Assembly: GCA_015680685.1 (NCBI GenBank)
Contig: MNCI01007705.1
Coordinates: 19,792 to 83,791, forward strand
Reading direction: 5' to 3'
DNA from: Gnetum montanum
Taxonomy: Eukaryota > Streptophyta > Gnetopsida > Gnetales > Gnetaceae
DNA: 64,000 nucleotides
Under the pieces are notes generated by a model, which had not been told where the DNA came from, did not search any database, and saw nothing but the letters and a program-made list of their open reading frames with translations. Made by a program: the position numbers and the translations under genes. Below are positions 34,701 to 47,210 of this stretch, one piece after another; position 1 is the stretch's first letter, and each line of letters begins with the position of its first letter.

Positions 34701-35460
34701 AAGATGGGCTTACCACTAGCCCATCCTTCATCAAGCCAATCATAGGTTTGACATTACTGGAATGCCTTTGGGTACCAGGTGGGTTAACTCTCTAAGTCCT
34801 CTCCCACCTATTCAATAACTATCTCCTGAAAGCTTAGACTAGAGGAAAACACCTCTACCGTGGTATGGGTCAAAGTGAGAGCCCCTGCCTTGTTATGGAG
34901 TCCTTCATCATCAACTTTAAATCTAGCATTGGACATCTGCAATTAGCACTTAGTAAATCTAGCATGGCTAATGAGAATGAGATATAACAAAAAGCAATAG
35001 CACTTACCCTCCAACAAAATATATATTCCCAAGTGGATTCTAGAAGATTGTATGCAAATGCATGACAATGAAAGGGGTATTTCTCTTGTTATAACAAGAG
35101 AACTCCCCCATGCTCTAGATCCTAGCTAAGGGACAAACACGCTTAAGGCCTAGTCTCGGGCCACTTGCATGATCACCACTAGTCACAGGCTCATCAGATG
35201 TGAATCGTAATATGTCTTAGTTTGCCCTGGCCAACAACATCTTGGTGATGGTGCTTGTAGCCTCCATTGCCAAGTGTAAGCACATGATCATACTAAAGCA
35301 CTCGAACAAGTAAGCTAGGAATTCACTTTCTTCTAGCCAAAACCACACTGCCTAATGGTCCAACTTCATGTTGAGTGTAGGCATGTTAGGTATAGGTTGG
35401 TTGATGCAAGACAAGATGTTGATGAGCTCCACAACCATTAAGATAGGTTTCAGTAGCACC
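31740..35460 (-). pseudogene. Antisense spliced gene inside Tat-2
   Basis: Homologue of the Tat-1 antisense gene. Exon borders at equivalent places are 35,460-35,011 (acceptor GTTGCAG, donor GTAAGT), 34,936-34,714 (donor GTAAGC) and 34,558 downward (acceptor GTTATAG). Shared protein blocks include VVEL in the first exon, DWLDEGWASG versus GWLHKDWSPNG, LMDLFLALSPSTP versus LMDLFTALTSNIP, and LWTYRHSNEHLW versus LWTCRHSIEYLW. The last exon ends ...EVEATSEA and TGA at 31,740-31,742. Many stops and the N gap prevent a full model. Shared borders in two diverged copies are the main support that this is a true spliced gene of the Tat family. Confidence 0.65.
33203..33742. other. Assembly gap, 540 N
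   Basis: A run of 540 N inside the Tat-2 antisense gene. Its true length may differ. No open frame across it is meaningful. Confidence 0.98.
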
Positions 35461-37810
35461 CTGCAACCACAAAACAACAAACAAATGTAGTGCTAGCACA
35501 CAAAAAATCACATTTTAGCATAAAAAATTAACTTACACTTAGCAAAAGTTAGCACATTTAGCTCAAAATAGCATAACTTAGAAATATATCCTTAGGGTCC
35601 CCCATGGAGCCTTGTAGGCATAACACGTCAATACATATTTGACATGCCTAGTGCTCATTGGTGTACAGCAATAGCATAGCATTAACATTCTAGTTTACAT
35701 TTATGCCATTTGCACCAACACAGTTTGCACATTCTAAAGTTCATACATCCAAATTAAAAAATTAGTATTTTGGCATAGCTTTCGTGTATTTAGCATTTTA
35801 TTTCACATAAGGAATTCGTACCATTAGCATTTTTCCACTTGGCATCTTGTGCATTTGGTATTCCAGTTGTATGCATCTTCTTTAAATTTTCTAAAAATTT
35901 TTCTAACTTTGGGTGATGTAGCAAGATATCCAAAAAAAATCTAACTATTTGCTACACTCCCTAGGGAGTGTAGCCAAGAATCACCAAATTTTTCTAATTT
36001 TTTTCTACGCTCCCCAAGGGGGGCATGGCCTGAAAACAAGCCAAAAATTGACCAAAAAAATTCTAATTGTCAAGAGTGTAGCATCTTATTGCATCTGAGA
36101 CAAGTGATGGCTACACTCCCTGGGGAGCGTAGCTTCCAGCACTTGAGCCCCCATCATCACGTCTCCTTCACTACGCTACCCAATGCCATTGTGTGTCAAT
36201 AACATGTGCGAGGGTACTCGATATGGCCGTGGCTTAAGAAATCTTCTTAGCCCCATTCACCCCCTTACTGTAGCTTCTGTCTCCATGGCCATGTCATTGT
36301 CCCTTTCCTCGACCCTATGGATTTCTTCCCATGTGTCCCTACAATGCCCAACCCTCCCTTTGTCCTCACCCTACATTGTTGCTGCATGACAAAATAAGTA
36401 AAGGAAGAACCCTATCCCTTGGTTGCAGCCATGTTAGTCATAACCCTTGCCCCAATCCACCAATTACCGTCACCTACGTGCCAACATAAAGAAAAAATAA
36501 AAGAAAGAAGAGGAATAGACAAAGGAACCATGGCCATGCATGCCTTGACCATAGCCTTTTCTTGTCCCATTCTATGTCTTCCACATGGCGTAGCCCTAGA
36601 GAGGGAAACCCCAGTCCACTACTAGGGCAAAACCCTCATTTCTTTTTCCTCTCCCTCGCCCCCACACATCACATCCATCAAATGTACCAAATCCCTCATA
36701 ACCCATGCATTGTCCCTTTCCCCATTCACTATAGACAATGAATGAAAACAATCACAATAAAATGATGTATCAATAGAGACAAAGACCCACAACCTATGAG
36801 CACATTTTCTCCTCTTGGCTGCAGTTGCCAAGGTGGCCAGGATGGTGGTGGCCCCTGCCAAGGTAAGTCGCCTCATGACCTAAATCCCAACGGAAGAAAG
36901 AAAAGCCAAAATGTGAAGAAAAATGATACAAAAGGAACAACCATAGTGAGGGTACCTAGCAATTAGTAGCACTCTCCTCTCTTCCACTTGCACCTATGAT
37001 AGGTGTTCTAGGGTTTGCCTTCCCTCCTCCATGTTGGCAAGTCCAGGGTGTTGATAGTCATTGCAGCATGTCATCCTAGTGTTATGCTCTAGTCATTGCA
37101 CTCCACTTGCTATGCTCTAGTTGTCACTTCAAACTGCGCTACGCTTTGCAACTACTCATTTACACTTTGAAAAGTGATAGTTTACCCTTGGTAAATCATG
37201 CATATATACCCCCTCGAGGTAATTAAATGTGCTACCTATTGCACTGAAGTTTCCACACTTAGGAAAATTTTCCAAGTTTCTTGTGGAGCATAGCAAGAAG
37301 GAGCAAGCATAGCAAGGGGTAAGCGTAGCAGCCAAAGTAAGAAAAAATTCTGACTTTTTTCTAACAATCCTAGACTTAGAAAATTTCTAAGATTTTTCTG
37401 GTTGCCCAGCGAACACCTAGCTCAATGCCATGATCTAGACACTCTTTACCTAGCTCAAAGTAATGCTCCTTACACAAATCATGGTCTTCTAAGACCTTAA
37501 ACTGGCAAATCACAGTCTACTAAGACCTTAAATTAGCAATCATGGCCTACTGAGGCCTGAAATTGGTATACATGCTTGCCTTTCTAATGTCTACTTTTGC
37601 ATATTTAGACAATTATTAATTGAATTTCTTTCCTCATGTTATGCATTTCAACTCTATTAAGACAAGTGTGACTTGATGTTCTTTCTGGTTGTTTTGCAAG
37701 ATATGTTGCAGGATTACAACATGAGCATATATAAGTTTCTTCATTCACATCTTATTCTCATTGAACCTCACGGTCACCTCATTTGATGCATTGATGCCCA
37801 ATGCCTAGAC
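35461..37810. repeat. Tat-2 spacer with palindromic CTACGCTC words
   Basis: No gene recognised. It includes a perfect 24-bp palindrome at 35,951-35,974 (left arm GCTACACTCCCT) and a near-perfect one at 36,112-36,135, with a half copy near 36,003. TTAGCATTTT-type words repeat at 35,520-35,870, and TTAAACTGGCA-type words (ACCTTAAACTGGCA, ACCTTAAATTAGCA, GGCCTGAAATTGG) occur at 37,470-37,575, just before the reverse transcriptase. Open frames at 36,183-36,625 are not conserved. Confidence 0.6.
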
Positions 37811-37819
37811 CTTGAGCCC

Positions 37820-38505
37820 ATGGACTGTGATGACTATGTAACATCTATAGAAGCACTACTAGGTTGGCTTGACCATCTAGTTAGGGCTTTTGATCTAGAG
37901 GCAGGTGACATCACTAAGGATCTTCTCATTGAAGTCCCTGTAGTAGCACTCAGAGGCAAGGTGAAAACACTAAAACTTAGTTCCTTATTAGAGCTTCAAC
38001 ATGTCCAAACCATCACAAAGACACTCAACAATAACATCAAGGCATTTTCATGGTCCCACGAGGACATGCCAGGCCTAGATCTTCACATAGTGCAACATAA
38101 CATCATCCTCAATCCTTGCATAAAACCAATTAAATAGAAATCCCATAAGGTTAGGCCTAATTTGGCATTGGTAGTCCGTGATGAAATCACTAAGCTCTAT
38201 AAGGCTAGTTCCATCTAGGTCGTTGACTATGCAAACTAGGTCTCCAACATCATGGTTGTACTTAAGAAAAATGAAAGCATGAACATTTGCATAGACTTCT
38301 GGGACTTGAAGAAGGCAACCATCAAAGAAAACTTTTTGTTACCTAGTATCGATCAATTGGTTGATACCATGGCTGGTCATGATTTGTTATCCTTTATGGA
38401 AAAGTTCTCTAGTTACAACACAGCACTAGCTCAGTACCACCTTCATAACCCAGTGGGGTATGTTTTGCTATACAATGATGCCTTTCAAGCTAAAGAATGT
38501 AGGAT
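37820..38505 (+). pseudogene. Tat-2 reverse transcriptase, 5' half
   Basis: An open stretch at 37,820-38,137 (AFSWSHEDMPGLD) and another from 38,252 (NICIDFWDLKKATI, LLPSIDQLVD, LLSFMEKFSSYN) follow the Tat-1 reverse transcriptase closely. Past FSSYN the frame shifts, and a MPFKLKN relic at about 38,480-38,500 is the last recognisable part. The catalytic YVDD is not present because the element is cut at about 38,505. Confidence 0.8.
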
Positions 38506-38514
38506 CTTTAAAGA

Positions 38515-38720
38515 TTAAGGGCCAATAAAATCCACTTTGCAAGATTTTGATAGCAGTGCATCTACTATCAAAATGGCCACCTCCTAGATCATCATGGCAC
38601 ATATATAGAATTTCTTGTTGCTCATCCTCAGCAATACATCTTCTTGCTACATTATCTTTACATATTCTATAAAGGTATGGTTACTCCAAATATATTTGGA
38701 GATGTTTTATAAGAAATTTT
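38515..38720 (-). pseudogene. Athila-like integrase zinc-binding start
   Basis: Minus-strand translation reads CIAEDEQQEILYMCHDDLGGGHF then TAIKILQSGFYWP. This is the H2C2 region that opens gypsy integrases (usual form CHSS--GGHFG..RTA.KVLQ.GF.WP). It is truncated at 38,515 by Tat-2, so no catalytic core remains. Confidence 0.7.
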
Positions 38721-38959
38721 TCTTCTCCTCTTTACTCCATTAGGTTGGGGTCTTCATACTAGCAAGATAGTTCGCTATATCAACAACCCTCAAGGATCCT
38801 TCTTTATGGAAAATATTTGTTCATCTAGAAATTCATCATGAAAGACCGCTTGTGTTCTATTTTCATCCCTTATTTTGAATCTAGAAAGATTATCTATCAC
38901 TACATTTTCTCTACCTCTTTTATCTAAAATGGAAAGATCAAATTCTTGGAGTAATAGGC

Positions 38960-40080
38960 ACCATCTCATTATTCTTACATTTTCTATTTTTTAGTAGCCA
39001 AAAACTTAATGGTTGGAAGGTCAGTATAAACTATAGTTTTAGATCCTATTAAATGATGTCTAAAATTATCCAAAGCATATACAATGGCTAACAATTCTTT
39101 TTCTATAGTTGCATAATTTATTTGGACCTAGTCTACACTTTTAGACACATAATAGATAACTTGTGGCTTATTATCAATATAGTGTTCTAAAATTGCCCCT
39201 ACAAAAATGTTACTAGCATTACACATTAAATCAAATGGGAAATCCTGATTAGGTGCATTTAATATAGGAGTAGTAGTTACTCTTATTTCAATTCTAAGAA
39301 TGCTTCTTGACAATTGTCAGTCCATGCAAAATGAAAATATGTTTCTAGGAGCATATACAATGGTTTAGCAATTTTTGAGAAATCCTTGAAAAATCACCTA
39401 TAATATCTAGCATGTCCTAGAAAGGATCGAAGAGTCTTTAAATTAGTTGGAGCTAGAAGTGTAGATATTACTTTCACTTTTTCTTCATTCATACTTATCC
39501 CATCCTTAGAAATAATGTGTCCTAATACTATGCCATTTGTAACCATCAAATGACTCTTTCCCTAGTTTAATTTTAAATTTTTATTTATACATCTATCTAA
39601 AACACATCCTAAATGTTGTAATGTTTCTTCATAAGTATTTCCATAGATTGAAAAATAATCCATGAATATTTCAACATAATCTTCTAACATATCAAAGAAT
39701 ACTAATATCATAGCCCTTTGAAGGTAGTGGGCATGTTATAGAGACCAAAAGGCATCTGTTGGTAAGCAAAAGTTCCATATGGACATGTAAAAGTTGTTGT
39801 ATACTGGTCTTTAGGGGCAATGGCTACTTGATTGTAGCCACTAAATCCATCCAAAAAATTGTAATACTCATGCCCTTCTATTTTTTCTAAAATTTAATTT
39901 ATTTAAGGTAAAGGAAAATGATCTTTCTTTGTGTCTTAATTTAGTTTCCTATAATCCACACAAACTCTCCATTTTCCACACTTTTTTGGAACTACTATAA
40001 TAGGACTTACCCATTCACTATTGAATATTGGATAAATAATTTCTTCCTTCCAAAGTTTTTAAATCTCAACTTTAACAATT
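38960..40080 (-). pseudogene. Athila-like reverse transcriptase and RNase H
   Basis: Read on the minus strand from 40,080: NSEWVSPIIVVPKKCGKWRVCVDYRKLN, then EGHEYYNFLDGFSGYNQ, PKDQYTTTFTCPYGTFAYQQMPFG, a frameshifted YMDD region (FMDYFSIYGN-like), the connection RSFLGHARYYR-FFKDFSKIAKPL, and an RNase H start (39,313-39,128: FPFDLMCNASNIFVGAILE ... VIYYVSKS). The order and wording fit Athila. At least six stops or frame changes. Confidence 0.8.
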
Positions 40081-40553
40081 TGTTTTAAAGCTAGATTAAT
40101 TCATCTTGGGTAATTGTTAATGTTTTTACATTGAATTCCAAATAGATATGATGTTGGCAAATGTTGGGTGAGATTACTTGATGAAGATCCTTGTAACTCT
40201 ATGCAAATGCCTTAAACTTTCTATGTAAGACTTCTAATAATTTTGCTTTATGCTCACTAGAAATTGAAATTTATTATTAATGGTTTATTATGATCTAGGA
40301 AAATATACTTAAGTGTACTAGGTAATTCTCTAAGATCCAAAAAATCATTGTTTAGTGATTGAATTGTTTCTCCAATATTCCTTGAGCCCAAATTCAAAAT
40401 TTGGTTAAGGAGATCTTGTTATTCTTTCGTAGAGGGATCTAAAGGTCCTTCGTCAAAATTGTTTAGTACCAGTATTTCCCTATCTTGTGTCATTGCTAAA
40501 GTGGGTATTGTGTAAAGCATTCTTGCTTCTTTCAAATCTTCGTTCATTTGGTC

Positions 40554-40742
40554 CTATTTTTCCTTATCGTATATGTTAAGCATAAAAGTAAGATTAGTTA
40601 AAGATAATTGAAGTTGTCTTGATCTACAATTAATTACCACATCAGTTGTTGCTAACCAAGATCTACCTAGTATGATGGAAAAGCAATATGGATCTTTTAC
40701 CTCCAAAACTACAAAGTCAACCAGGTATTTTCCTTTTTCCAC
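40554..40742 (-). pseudogene. Athila-like protease end
   Basis: An open 62-codon minus-strand stretch with DPYCFSIILGRSWLATTDVVI, the second half of an aspartic protease (usual SIILGRPFLATA). The active-site triad would lie upstream at about 40,850-40,780, where the minus strand is not cleanly readable. Confidence 0.65.
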
Positions 40743-41399
40743 CTCTATTATTAGATCTTTAACTAGTCATATAAGTATTACATTAGAACCATCAGCCAAA
40801 GATATTTTCATGTTTACTTTTCTTATATCTTCTAAATCAAGTGACCTAGTCATTTCAAGTGGCATGATATTAATACTAGCTTTTAAATACAATAGGGCAT
40901 TCCTAATAACTTGTCAATTATTTTAGTTGGAATGGTAGGAACTCAAGGATCTTGGTATTTTGGAACCTAATGACTTTTTATAAGTTGAGAAAGATTATCA
41001 ACTAAATAAACTTGTCTAAGAGTCTTTTATTTTCTTCTCTTAGTGCACAATTCCCTTAAGTAGTTATCATAAAGAAGTATGTATTTTACCATTTGTTCCA
41101 AAGAAATATGAAAATATAATTCACTAAACATTTTTTTTGATATGGGCTTTAGTTGTAAAGTCCTCTTGCAATCATTTAGGAAAAGGAGGTAAAATTGTTT
41201 GTCTAGAGAGTAACAATTGTTCTCTTTCCCTAATTGGTTGGTCTTTTCATTTCTCATTTAATACTTTTGTCTAAACTTCTTCTTGTGTCCTTATTTCTTG
41301 AAATCTCACCTTCTTTTGGGGTTTAGCCTCAACTATTTTTCCACTCCTAGTAGTGATGAAATGTAATTATTCTTTCCCCTTTCTTTAAGATGTAGGATT

Positions 41400-42350
41400 T
41401 GGTTTAGCTTGGGAAGGTAATTCATTCTTGGTTAGGTATTGAAATCTTCTCCTTGTTTCACTCATGAATTGTCTACTCTCTTCAATGAAGGAAGTAAGAC
41501 TTTGGATGAGTTTATACAAATGTTCATTAGTTGGATTCTTAAACTATCTAAAGTTATTTTGAGGATATTGTTGTTGGTAAGGTGGTCTTTGTGGAACGAT
41601 AATTGTTGATTGGCTTTTATATTGTTGAAAAGCCTTTTCTCATTTTTTCACTTCCTCATGATAATATAATAGGGCTAGACAAGTGGTGAAATCATGTTGT
41701 GGACTACCACAAAGGCTACATGCTTTACTTTCTACTACATGAGCATGTTTCTTTATTAATCATGTCAACTCATCTACTTTTTTATTTAATTGTTTAGTTT
41801 GTTGGGTCATTCCTTGCATGATGTTGGGTTTTGGCTGTCTCTTACTTTAATCTACTAAAAAATCTATAATTCTCTAGCCATCTTCTTGTGTTACATTTAA
41901 GATATTTCCACCACATGCAAAATCAACATTTTTTCTACAATACAATAACAAGCCTTTTACAAAGATTTGAATAAGTTGATGGGCCAAAAATCCATGGTTT
42001 GAATTCTTTAAACACAATCCTTTAAACCTATCAAAGGTACTCTCATAATCTTCATCTTCTTACAGCAAAAAGCTCATTAATTACTTCTGTAATGAATACA
42101 ACCTATCATTAGAGAGAAATCTTTGGAAAAAAGCATCCTTGAATTCATCCCATGTACTAATTTGTATCTTAAGGTTTTCTAGTCAAACATTAGCTTTGTC
42201 CTTCAAAGTTGAATTATAAGCAATCATTTTAGTTCTATCCCCACTTTGACATGCTAGCATTACTAATGTGATTTCAAATTTTCTAACATGAGTAATTGAA
42301 TCCTCATCACTTGTTCTCTTAAAGATAGGTAATAAATTAATTTTTTAATG
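41400..42350 (-). pseudogene. Athila-like gag
   Basis: The minus strand contains FKDAFFQRFLSNDRLYSLQK (about 42,160-42,090), DFACGGNILNVT (about 41,940-41,895) and a CCHC zinc knuckle CSLCGSPQHDFTTC (about 41,720-41,680) with correct C-x2-C-x4-H-x4-C spacing. Capsid-like, then nucleocapsid, in the right order upstream of the protease. Interrupted by stops. Gag forms particles and binds the element RNA. Confidence 0.7.
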
Positions 42351-43316
42351 TCTACATCTCTTTCTTGTGGAAAAATTAATGGTCCTTAAGGTATGATTGA
42401 TGTCCTTTGATTTAATAAATCCCCAAGAGAGTTTCCTTGGTAGGCTTATCCAAGTGGAATATTGGAACTTAGACTACCAAAGGAAAGAGGAATTGAACTA
42501 AGAGAAAATGGAGGAGGTGTATGGTGTGAAGATGATTCCACTGCAAAAGTGGTAGTTGCTATTGAGATCACAATAGGACCTACTATAGAAACAAAGCTTG
42601 GTGATGCAATTGAAGTTTGCAAATTTAAAGTATTTATAAGTTGGTGGTTCCTCCTATTATGGTTACATTACTTAATATTTGGATAGTACTTAGATTCTGA
42701 GATCCTACCCCCATAGTTGAACTCATAATCGATATTGTAGTGGTTGAAATATCAAATAGAGGATTAAAAGATGTGAAAAATTTGTATTGTGTTCTTTCCC
42801 TTTATGTTGAGAAATTTTTCTCTTCAAAAGAGGAAAAATAATTAAGATTTGGTTGTATTTGTTCCTCTTAGTTTTGTCTTAAATTAGTTCACATACATTT
42901 GTAGAGGCTAAAAGAATTCCTAGAGGGTTGAATTTGTGTTCGTTTCCTCCGTTACTTTATTGATTTAATTTAACAATCACACTCTTCTTTGGCACATTCA
43001 TGGGCCATCAATCCTAAGACTCTACAAATTGATTTAATTACTTCTTGTATTGCTACTTTGATTACAAATTTCCTAATAATTTTAGTAGGTTAGGCAACAA
43101 GAGGAGCTGATTCTTAGGAATGTACTTTTTCCTTATTTTAAAATTTCTTAATACAAGAAAAATAATTAAAGGAAACCATTTCTAGAACAAAACAAAAAAA
43201 AAAGAAATAAAATAGAATAAAATAGAAAGCAATTAAAGTGTATCTAAAAAGTATTAGATCTACAAAATGAATTTGAAAATGTACACAACTCTTGATGACA
43301 ATTAACTCTACCGAAT

Positions 43317-43334
43317 TTCCCATCAATAGTGCCA
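43317..43334 (-). other. Athila-like primer binding site (tRNA-Asp type)
   Basis: Minus strand reads TGGCACTATTGATGGGAA next to the LTR end. Athila and related elements use TGGCGCCGTTGCCGGGGA, complementary to the tRNA-Asp 3' end. The differences are mostly C-to-T or G-to-A, as expected from methylation-driven decay. Confidence 0.7.
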
Positions 43335-43337
43335 AAT

Positions 43338-44220
43338 TGATGAGCCAACCAAAGTTTGGTGTTGAATTACCTTAATAATTAACTTCATTGTAAGATTTTC
43401 ACCTCATCTATGACTAACCCATGAATCATATCCATGGAGGAATGATTCCAAACTCAAAAAGATCATCAAGACAAATAACAATTAGATCCAAATTCAATTG
43501 AAAACTCCACACTTATGACTAGCATTCATAAGTAAAATCAACAAAAATTCACCTTAACTTCTAATATTAAGTTCAAAGATGAAAATAGTTGATTAAACCA
43601 TTGATGTTACCTAATTTGTGACCCTACTCTGTTGTCTCCACAATGCAACTTCACAGCCTTCATACATCAATGGTTGTTGATTGTCATAGAGTATCAACAG
43701 TCTTCCTTAATAGTTCTAATAAAAAATAAGATTCAATTTGGTGTTGGTCTGCTCTTGAGTTTTTAGTCCCCCCTTGATTCATAGTTAAGGTTCTTATTTA
43801 TACTCGAAATGGATTTACAATAATATATTAAAATAATCATTTTGAGAATCGATTAGTAGCCAAGAATTTGATACCAATCAATTCAAGTCTTATCAAATTG
43901 AATCGTCAATTCTACCATCTTCAATCTTTAATTCAAATAGCCCTGTCTATACAAATCGATATCTTGATCTCTTCTTGAGACTTTACTCCACCAAAATCCA
44001 TTTTATCGATCCATATTGTAGCTACTGTGAGAATCAATATAATTAATATCAATCTCCATCACTTCTATGATTTATTAGGATACATAAACTTAAAAGAGAA
44101 ATTAATGCTTATCTATTTATATTTCCAAAATAAATTATCTTTGATAAGTGAAAATAGTAAGAATAAAAATAAAAATACTAGTTTATAATGTTAGAAACTA
44201 AAGTAATTCAAGGTTTACCA
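43338..44220 (-). repeat. Athila-like 5' LTR (883 bp)
   Basis: Bounded by TGATGAGCC at 43,338 (minus-strand end CATCA) and GGTTTACCA at 44,220 (minus-strand start TGGTAAACC). Matches 30,664-31,413 over its left-to-right extent from 43,505, with scattered differences. Confidence 0.8.
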
Positions 44221-46489
44221 AGAATCAATGAATCTAGGATCATCTTTTCATGCAAGACTAAGCCTATAGCAAGAGCCATACTAATGCATCCTAGTGGGGG
44301 TTAAATACCAAACATCATCAAGAATTCTATCTTTAACTAGCCACACAACTTGGTGCTAGCTCCCATGAAATAACAACCATGCATACATCCAAATAAGATA
44401 AATCAAATGTTGAGAGTGGAGGACCATAACCATATTGAACAATTTCAAATGAAAATCTCTATATTGAACAACAAAAAACTTCTAGATGGGTTCCAATAAT
44501 TTAACATATCAAAGTAGTCCAAAAGGTCCAACAATTGATACAAAAATGAAATTGACACGTCAATGAACTCAAAGTATACTAAGTTCCAACAATAAGAAGA
44601 GACCAAGAATGAAAAATTAGGATACTACAACCTGATGAGGACATTATCTAGATCAATGTATCACTTCTTAAATAATGGTGTAATTTTCCTATGAGATTTG
44701 GTGTGTTATTTAAGAGTTTGGGGTGAGTTTATGTTGTTCTAAGATCAATGGGGATCTTTTTCGAGATGCATCTTATTTTTAAGCTTTAGATTAGCTATCA
44801 TCCTAGACTTCTTTGATAGAAAATACGTCTACTACTAGACATTTACAAGTAGACATCTTCATCACTAGAAAGATGTATACCATAAGACATCTATAAGATA
44901 AAGTAGATGCCTTTCCTATAAGATATAATGAAATACTCTAAGGCTTTATTTTTTATTATGCATTGTGTCTAAGTATATAGCCCTTGAATAAGAAATTTAT
45001 ACAATCATCTTACATCATGCTGTAAACACTTATTAATTGATACTAAGTTTTATGGCTACAAACTAATAGAGTTTTGCTACATTGAATGATTAAATGGTGT
45101 CATAAATATAGTAGGTGACACATTCATATAGAAAAAACTTACTACTACATTAATGTTGATTTTTTAACATAACTAAGCCTATGTCAACATAGTTGCATCA
45201 ATGTTAATGCATCAACATAGTAGGCTTGTTCATTATTCATTACCCAAGATATCATTGCTAATTATCTACAAGTGACAAATGAGAATGTTCAATTTTCTTT
45301 TAGTCATCAAAATATGGAGAATCTCATAGTTATTTTTCCTAATGAGGTTATAAAGATTAGATCTAATCATATCCTAAGGCCTAAGATCAAGGAGTCTTGG
45401 CATATTGCTATTAATATTATTGAGAGATTTTTTACATAAATTGACATAATTCTTAAACTTTATTGTAAGCATTTATTCTTCTAATGTGTCCTTTGTGAGA
45501 ACACTCAAGTTAATCTCCTACATTTTTGTCTTAACGAACTAATGAAAAAGGATATACTATATCATTTAGGGATTATCAAGATAATATAAAGAGTCAGTGC
45601 TACTTAAAATTCTCAACTAAATGTTGCCATCTTTGTTTAAGTGGGGTTTTATGAAAAGAAATTACCCTGAGAAAAATTATGCATAGGTCTTGGTAATAAG
45701 GAAATGACAATGTCTATAGGGAACTATGCTTGCACAACCACTAAGTAGGAGGTGTACTCATTTACACTCATGTCAGAAGCCTTCTACTCAAAACGATTTC
45801 CTTACATAGTGAGAGAAATTTTTCCTTGCACATAATAGCTAGATACTAGAAAGCCTTTCAATTTCATTTATTTCAATTTGTGAGGTTCATTCTAACTAAT
45901 GAAGAAGAAAGCCCAATAGCCAAGATGAGGAGTTGATGTTTGATAATGATAATGAAGCCAAGATACACATTAAGAATGATGTCAATCTCATAGTTGATGC
46001 TATTGAGGTTGGGATGATTACTAAATAAGGGATTACTCTTGTGGATAACATTGATGCCTTAAATGCAAAGCTTATAAAAATTGGTGGTGAAGCACATGCA
46101 CCTGAGGTGATTGTTGCTAAGGATGCTAACTCATCCCTAAATGCATACATACCACCTAATGATATTCCCTAACCCAATGAAATACTAAATGATCCTAACT
46201 AGGAAGAAGAGTTTAACATGTTTAAAAGATCATTTTTGTTTCTTTCAAGTAATTGGATCTTATCATGTGGTTTCACTAGGTTTTACTATTAAAGTTGAAA
46301 AATATACAAAATGGTATTCCCATTTGAACAGGAATGGTAACAAAATGTAGTTCAAGATCCTTCTTACGATTATCCACTATTTGTCTATTAAAGTAGCCTA
46401 AGATTAATCAAGCTCAGTCATGATAGATAATTTACAAATTGTTTCAAGTTACGAAATGATAATAGTATATTATGTCAATCTAGTATGTG
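44221..46489. other. No gene recognised; possible upstream part of unidentified repeat
   Basis: Contains a coding-like but broken stretch at about 45,240-45,600 (for example ENLIVIFPNEVIKIRSNHIL and ESWHIAINIIERFF), and another at 45,890-46,170 (NIDALNAKLIKIGGEAHAPE). I cannot name the protein. Because the stretch runs in the same direction as, and leads into, copy B of the unidentified repeat, it may be an earlier part of the same element. Confidence 0.35.
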
Positions 46490-47210
46490 AATGATCTATG
46501 AAGATTCTCATAGAAAGATTTAAGAAAGTTGAAAGAGATGTTAGGCCTTCAATGCATTGCTTATAATAACACTTTTACATTCATCCATCTAGGTAATCAA
46601 GGATAGGAGGCGGCCAATACTAGTATCAAGGATGATCCTCATACATAAAGAATTAGAATCCACCTCTTGGATTTTATCTTAAGAGTTACATTCTAAAGGT
46701 TGATCAAGAGAAGTAGATATAGAACAACTTGAAACCATAACAAAGATGTTTTTCATTAAGAAAATGTGTTCATTCTATGTCCTTAAGTTACATCATCATG
46801 CGTTAAAGGATCAAATTCATCTAATAGCTAATAGACTATGCACTCATGAACATCTAAACTAAGGCATCGCCCAGGACAATTTTGCCATGATCCATAATGC
46901 TATTAAGGTTCTAGTTGATGATGTGAGTATGGAGTATGTGCTTGTTGAACATGACTATCATGAAGCTTATTTTAAAATATATTTTCTTGATGAAAGATAC
47001 TTATCTAACAACTTAAGAATTTTGAAATGTGATATCAATTACCATTGAGAGATAGAGCTCTTTCTTGCTCTTTATCTTTGCCTACTTCTCCTTGACTTTC
47101 TTGGTTATTAATCTAGGTTTCTATTCTTGTGTTAGATTATCGACTTCCATTTTTATTTTGTTGAAGGACCAACTAATTTCTAATTTTCCAAGTGGGCCTT
47201 ATCTAATTTT
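46490..47210 (+). repeat. Unidentified dispersed repeat, copy B
   Basis: Matches 215-925. Shared blocks in translation include ITKMFFIKKMC versus ITMIKMFLIRKTC, IANRLCTHEH versus MAKRLCNHAN, and FLDERYLSNNLRILK versus LINERYLSNFPRISK. The right part shares TTTCTAATTTTCCAAGT(T/G)GGCCTT before the copies diverge. No terminal repeats were seen at either copy. Confidence 0.6.

Larger units (their letters stand above)
31740..38505 (+). mobile_element. Tat-2: truncated Tat-lineage element with antisense gene
   Basis: Contains, in the same order as Tat-1, the antisense gene (31,740-35,460), a repeat-rich spacer (35,461-37,800) and the first half of the reverse transcriptase (37,820-38,505). No LTRs, gag, protease or integrase remain. 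The right edge falls inside the reverse transcriptase palm, so the element was cut by deletion or recombination rather than inserted as this piece. It lies within the Athila-like element, on the opposite strand. A 540-N gap is inside. Confidence 0.8.
30664..44220 (-). mobile_element. Athila-like Ty3/gypsy element, interrupted by Tat-2
   Basis: Minus-strand element: 5' LTR at 43,338-44,220, primer site, gag, protease, reverse transcriptase-RNase H, start of integrase (ending about 38,515), then after the Tat-2 fragment the polypurine tract and 3' LTR (30,664-31,413). The LTRs match each other (for example ACTTATGACT...ATTCATAAGTAAAATCAACAAA). The primer site and motifs fit the Athila lineage. 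The left LTR lacks its last ~165 bases where it meets Tat-1, and the integrase C-terminus is gone where Tat-2 begins. All frames carry stops. Confidence 0.8.

Noticed and set aside
35951-36135. CRISPR-like palindromic repeats
   Set aside because: Too few copies, variable spacing, no spacers and a plant nuclear context.
36183-36625. Two plus-strand frames in the Tat-2 spacer
   Set aside because: No similar frame at the matching place in Tat-1 and no domain.
42462-42686. 74-codon plus-strand frame
   Set aside because: Opposite strand of the Athila-like gag start region; no motif.
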